A DNA stretch of 25,632 nt from a virus. The translations under genes and the position numbers were made by a program. A model generated the notes under the pieces. That model saw nothing but the letters and a program-made list of their open reading frames with translations, did not search any database and was not told where the DNA came from. The stretch covers positions 1-25,632 of IMG/VR virus record IMGVR_UViG_3300005831_000012. One strand, given 5' to 3'. Shown here one piece after another: positions 22,830 through 25,632 of this stretch (the first letter of the stretch is position 1; each line of letters opens with the position of its first letter).

Positions 22830-23108
22830 ATGAGAAAATTACCAGATAGAGAAGAAATAATGAATCTCTGGCTAACTAAGTACCATAATACTACTGTTAA
22901 GGAGGTTATAGCAAAACATCCTAAAGAGGTATTAGAATCGCCCGATTGGTTCAAATTGTATCCTTGTACAAAGGAACAAGAGGATGAATGGGTAAAGGAG
23001 GCTAAAAGTTTATTGAAGAAGAAGTATAAGATGCCCAAATGGCTGATTGAGAAAGGTTGGTGGAGTGTCTATTTGGACTGTAGTCCTTATGTAAGTAAAG
23101 AAGATTAA
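22830..23108 (+). CDS. Small hypothetical protein upstream of RNR
   Basis: I use the ATG at 22830 (92 aa); a longer frame from TTG at 22806 would lie within the promoter's -7 box and so cannot be translated from it. The protein is charged and helical with a tryptophan-rich end (WLIEKGWWSVYLDCSPY) and a KEVIAKHPKEVLESPDWFKLYP core. It lies two bases before the RNR gene and shares its promoter, so it could support or regulate nucleotide reduction, but there is no motif to prove it. Confidence 0.7.
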   Translation: MRKLPDREEIMNLWLTKYHNTTVKEVIAKHPKEVLESPDWFKLYPCTKEQEDEWVKEAKSLLKKKYKMPKWLIEKGWWSVYLDCSPYVSKED

Positions 23109-23110
23109 AT

Positions 23111-25519
23111 ATGATATATACATTAGAAGAGGTTAAGAAGAAGACGTTGGAATATTTTAGTGGTGATGACTTGGCTACTAATGTTTGGATTGATAAGTAT
23201 TGTTTAAAAAATGCATCGGGAGAATTGTTAGAAGATTCTCCCGATATGATGCATAAAAGGTTAGCCTTAGAATTTGCAAGGATTGAACAGAAATACCCTA
23301 ATCCTATAAGTTATGATGAGATATATAGTTTATTATCAACCTGGACAATAATTCCTGGTGGTAGTATACTGTATGGATGTGGTAATAACTACTCTATATC
23401 ATCTCTTGGAAATTGTTTTGTAATTGGAGGAGAGAATGACTCAATAGGTGGTATTTTTACTACAGGTCAGGAACAAGCTCAATTAATGAAACGTAGAGCT
23501 GGGGTGGGGCATGACCTATCACATCTTAGATTTAAAGGTTCAACTATTACTAATGCTGCTAAGTCATCTACTGGAGTTGAAACTTGGGAAGAGTTATATT
23601 CCTTTATTACAAGAAAGATTGCTCAGGATGGGAGAAGAGGAGCGTTAATGCTTACTTTGGATATAGAGCATGATGATGCACCTTACTTTATAGAGTCTAA
23701 AGCTGACACAACTAAAATTACTGGAGCTAACATATCTGTTAAGATAAGTGACTTGTATATGAAAGCTGTTAATGAAGGTTCTAATTTTTTAAAATGGCAG
23801 AAACTTGTTCATCAAGCATGGAAAACTGCTGAACCAGGTGTATTATTTTGGGACAAAGTAATATCAGAATCTCCGGCAGATTGTTATAATGGGTTTAAGT
23901 CAGTGAGTACCAATCCATGTGGAGAAATCCCTCTTTGTCCTTATGATAGTTGTAGATTATTATCAATTAATTTAACTAAATATGTAGTCAATCCATTTAC
24001 TAAAGAAGCTTATTTTGATTGGGAAAGATTCAAACATGATGTTTATATTGCCCAAAGGCTAATGGATGATGTTGTAGATTTGGAAGAGGAAAAGATTAAC
24101 GTTATACTTAATAAGATTGAAAGTGACCCAGAACCTGAAGATATTAGACTCATTGAAAAAAATCTTTGGCTTAAAATTCGTAAGAAATTATTGGAAGGAA
24201 GGCGCACTGGATTATCAGGAATTGGGCTTGCTGACACTCTTGCTATGCTTAATAGGAGTTATTCTGGGAGTATTGATTTCACAGAATCTATTTATAAAGA
24301 CCTTGCTGTATCTGCTTACAGAAGTAGTATAGATATGGCTAAGGAGAGGGGTGCATTTCCTATTTGGGATTATGAAAAGGAGAAAGATAACCCATTTTTA
24401 AGTAGAATAGAAAAATTTATTGATGGTACTACTATAAGAGATAGTTATTCAGTAGATGATTATTCATTTGCTATGGGTTTTACAGGTCGTAGAAATATAG
24501 CCTTATTAACAATACCTCCAAGCGGAACTATAAGTTTACTTGCTGGAATATCTTCAGGTGTTGAACCTGTGTATCAATTAGGTTATAAACGAAGACGTAA
24601 AGTGAATGATAGTCATCCTAACAAATCCTTCCAGGATAAAACCGGGGATTGGTGGGAAGAATATGCTGTGCTTCATCCTAAATTTAAAGAGTGGTTGGTA
24701 ACAACTAATCACTATAACAGTGCAGTAAGTTGGGATACATTAGCTAAAACTATTTCTCCATTTGCTAATTCAACAGCATATGAACTTAATCCTATGGATA
24801 GAGTTAAAATGCAGGGTAGAATTCAGAAATGGATTGATCACAGCATAAGTTCAACAATTAATCTTCCTGAAACTGCTACTGAGCAAGATGTAGCTAATAT
24901 CTACATGGAAGCTTGGAAACAAGGTTGTAAGGGTATTACAATTTACAGGGATAAATGTAGAGATGGTGTATTAATATCAAATGATACTAAAGAAGATACA
25001 ACATTTAAAACTAATAATGCTCCGAAGAGACCAAAAGTACTATTAGGTGATTTATATACACCAAGTATTCATGGTAAAGATTACGTAGTAGTAATAGGAT
25101 TATATGAAGGTAAACCTTATGAAGTATTTGCTTTTATTAATACATATAACTTAAAAGGTAATTATTCCTGTAACCTAATTAAATGTGGTAGGGGTAAGTA
25201 TGATGTAGATATAAAAGATGTAATGTTAATAGAAGATATTACATCAGATATGTCTCAAATTGAGGAAAGTACAACCAGATTGGTTAGTACAAGTCTTAGA
25301 CACGGGGCTAACATCAAATTCTTGGTAGAACAATTATTAAAAGCCAGAGGTAATGGATTTCAAGACTTCAGTAAAATTATTGCACGTAAGTTGAAGAAGT
25401 ACATTAAAGATAAAGAAGCAGTAACTGGTGTTACTTGTGAAAATTGTGGTAGTAGTGATATAATCTACAAAGATGGTTGTCAAGAGTGTTCTTCCTGTGG
25501 CTCAAGCAAATGTAGTTAA
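23111..25519 (+). CDS. nrdJ: Adenosylcobalamin-dependent (class II) ribonucleoside-diphosphate reductase
   Basis: This 802-residue enzyme makes deoxyribonucleotides using vitamin B12 coenzyme and needs no oxygen, which suits an anaerobic gut host. The catalytic loop is NPCGEIPL (N268, C270 as radical cysteine, E272). C102 (SLGNCFV) and C281 (11 residues after C270, as in characterised class II enzymes) form the redox pair. PPSGTISLLAGISSGVEP (from about 469) is the phosphate-binding loop. The tail has six cysteines (C776, C779, C790, C793, C796, C801) forming a zinc-ribbon and a mobile C-x4-C thiol pair. All key residues are present, so the enzyme is probably active. It is expressed from the promoter at 22777-22808. 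Confidence 0.95.
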   Translation: MIYTLEEVKKKTLEYFSGDDLATNVWIDKYCLKNASGELLEDSPDMMHKRLALEFARIEQKYPNPISYDEIYSLLSTWTIIPGGSILYGCGNNYSISSLGNCFVIGGENDSIGGIFTTGQEQAQLMKRRAGVGHDLSHLRFKGSTITNAAKSSTGVETWEELYSFITRKIAQDGRRGALMLTLDIEHDDAPYFIESKADTTKITGANISVKISDLYMKAVNEGSNFLKWQKLVHQAWKTAEPGVLFWDKVISESPADCYNGFKSVSTNPCGEIPLCPYDSCRLLSINLTKYVVNPFTKEAYFDWERFKHDVYIAQRLMDDVVDLEEEKINVILNKIESDPEPEDIRLIEKNLWLKIRKKLLEGRRTGLSGIGLADTLAMLNRSYSGSIDFTESIYKDLAVSAYRSSIDMAKERGAFPIWDYEKEKDNPFLSRIEKFIDGTTIRDSYSVDDYSFAMGFTGRRNIALLTIPPSGTISLLAGISSGVEPVYQLGYKRRRKVNDSHPNKSFQDKTGDWWEEYAVLHPKFKEWLVTTNHYNSAVSWDTLAKTISPFANSTAYELNPMDRVKMQGRIQKWIDHSISSTINLPETATEQDVANIYMEAWKQGCKGITIYRDKCRDGVLISNDTKEDTTFKTNNAPKRPKVLLGDLYTPSIHGKDYVVVIGLYEGKPYEVFAFINTYNLKGNYSCNLIKCGRGKYDVDIKDVMLIEDITSDMSQIEESTTRLVSTSLRHGANIKFLVEQLLKARGNGFQDFSKIIARKLKKYIKDKEAVTGVTCENCGSSDIIYKDGCQECSSCGSSKCS

Positions 25520-25527
25520 ATAATAAT

Positions 25528-25614
25528 AAAACTGGTGTGGTGAAAAGAGAGTTTATTAATTATCACTGTGGTTGTATGAATAGGATTCTAACTTCGACTC
25601 TCGCCAGTTTTTTT
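25528..25614 (+). terminator. Terminator-like structured element after RNR
   Basis: A 10-bp stem with one G-U pair joins 25528-25537 (aaaactggtg) to 25602-25611 (cgccagtttt), and a run of seven T (25608-25614) overlaps its 3' strand. The stem encloses 64 bases, far more than a normal terminator loop, with a possible inner stem gagagt/actctc (25547-25552 with 25597-25602). The size (about 78 bases) and closed ends suggested a tRNA, but no D, anticodon or T arm fits. It may be a small structured RNA that ends in a terminator. Confidence 0.55.
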
Positions 25615-25627
25615 AAATTAAAATAGT

Positions 25628-25632
25628 ATGAA
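25628..25632 (+). CDS. Possible start of the next gene (cut by window edge)
   Basis: An ATG at 25628 follows an A/T-rich leader 14 bases after the T run of the RNR terminator, the same spacing pattern seen at the other terminators here. Only two further bases are visible, so nothing can be said about the product. Confidence 0.25.

Noticed and set aside
24117-24332. Plus-strand frame of 71 codons inside the RNR gene, and a minus-strand one nearby (24043-24237)
   Set aside because: Both overlap the well-supported RNR reading frame and show low-complexity hydrophobic products typical of shadow frames.
25531-25608. tRNA gene
   Set aside because: The acceptor-like stem is good, but the D loop would need about 19 bases, the T stem does not pair and no anticodon arm is found on either strand.
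1-25632. CRISPR array, insertion sequence or integrase/attachment site
   Set aside because: No regularly spaced direct repeats, transposase motifs or tyrosine/serine recombinase were found.

Overview
The window looks like the replication and nucleotide-metabolism half of a tailed double-stranded DNA phage that infects a Bacteroidota bacterium. Every supported gene is on the + strand. Genes are small, AT-rich and tightly packed, many overlapping by 4 to 50 bases. Start codons follow A/T-rich stretches instead of Shine-Dalgarno sequences. The one clear promoter, TTTG then 20 bases then TATCTTTG at 22777-22808, fits the Bacteroidota primary sigma factor pattern. The gene set (family A polymerase, DnaB-like ATPase, Sak4-like ATPase, TOPRIM primase, UDG, MoxR plus VWA pair) resembles crAss-like and related gut phages. 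No capsid, portal, terminase or tail gene is present, so that placement is inference.

Layout. 1-1080: tail of an upstream gene, a coiled-coil-like protein, a possible OB-fold protein and a terminator. 1096-3102: DNA polymerase I type enzyme with 3'-5' exonuclease. 3135-3799: small unknown genes, one a two-helix membrane protein. 3822-4988: SF2 helicase, followed by a broken gene remnant. 5064-7468: a run of small unknown genes, several of a kind common in Bacteroides phages, including a winged-helix/DnaT-like protein. 7468-11755: replication core (DnaB-like ATPase, Sak4-like ATPase, two unknowns of which the second may be an ssDNA-binding protein, TOPRIM primase). 11742-15081: processing and repair genes (RusA-like resolvase, 5' nuclease, uracil-DNA glycosylase) among small unknowns. 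15075-18845: unknown phage proteins, then a MoxR-type AAA+ ATPase with a VWA-domain partner, ending in a terminator. 18896-20586: nucleotidyltransferase-fold protein, two small unknowns and a minimal AEP (prim-pol) domain. 20587-20738: a structured, relatively GC-rich non-coding region ending in ten T. 20771-22757: accessory small genes. 22754-25614: palindrome plus promoter, a small gene, a complete adenosylcobalamin-dependent (class II) ribonucleotide reductase, and a terminator-like structured element.

How the genes fit together. Polymerase, helicases, primase, possible SSB, 5' nuclease and resolvase make a nearly self-sufficient replisome. RNR supplies dNTPs, and UDG removes uracil. The TOPRIM primase lacks the usual metal-binding glutamate and zinc cysteines, and a second primase fold (AEP) lies 9 kb downstream. 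The points most worth a second look are the structured RNA at 20587-20738, the 13-bp palindrome spanning the RNR promoter, and the recurring placement of terminator-like elements only 10 to 32 bases before the next start codon.
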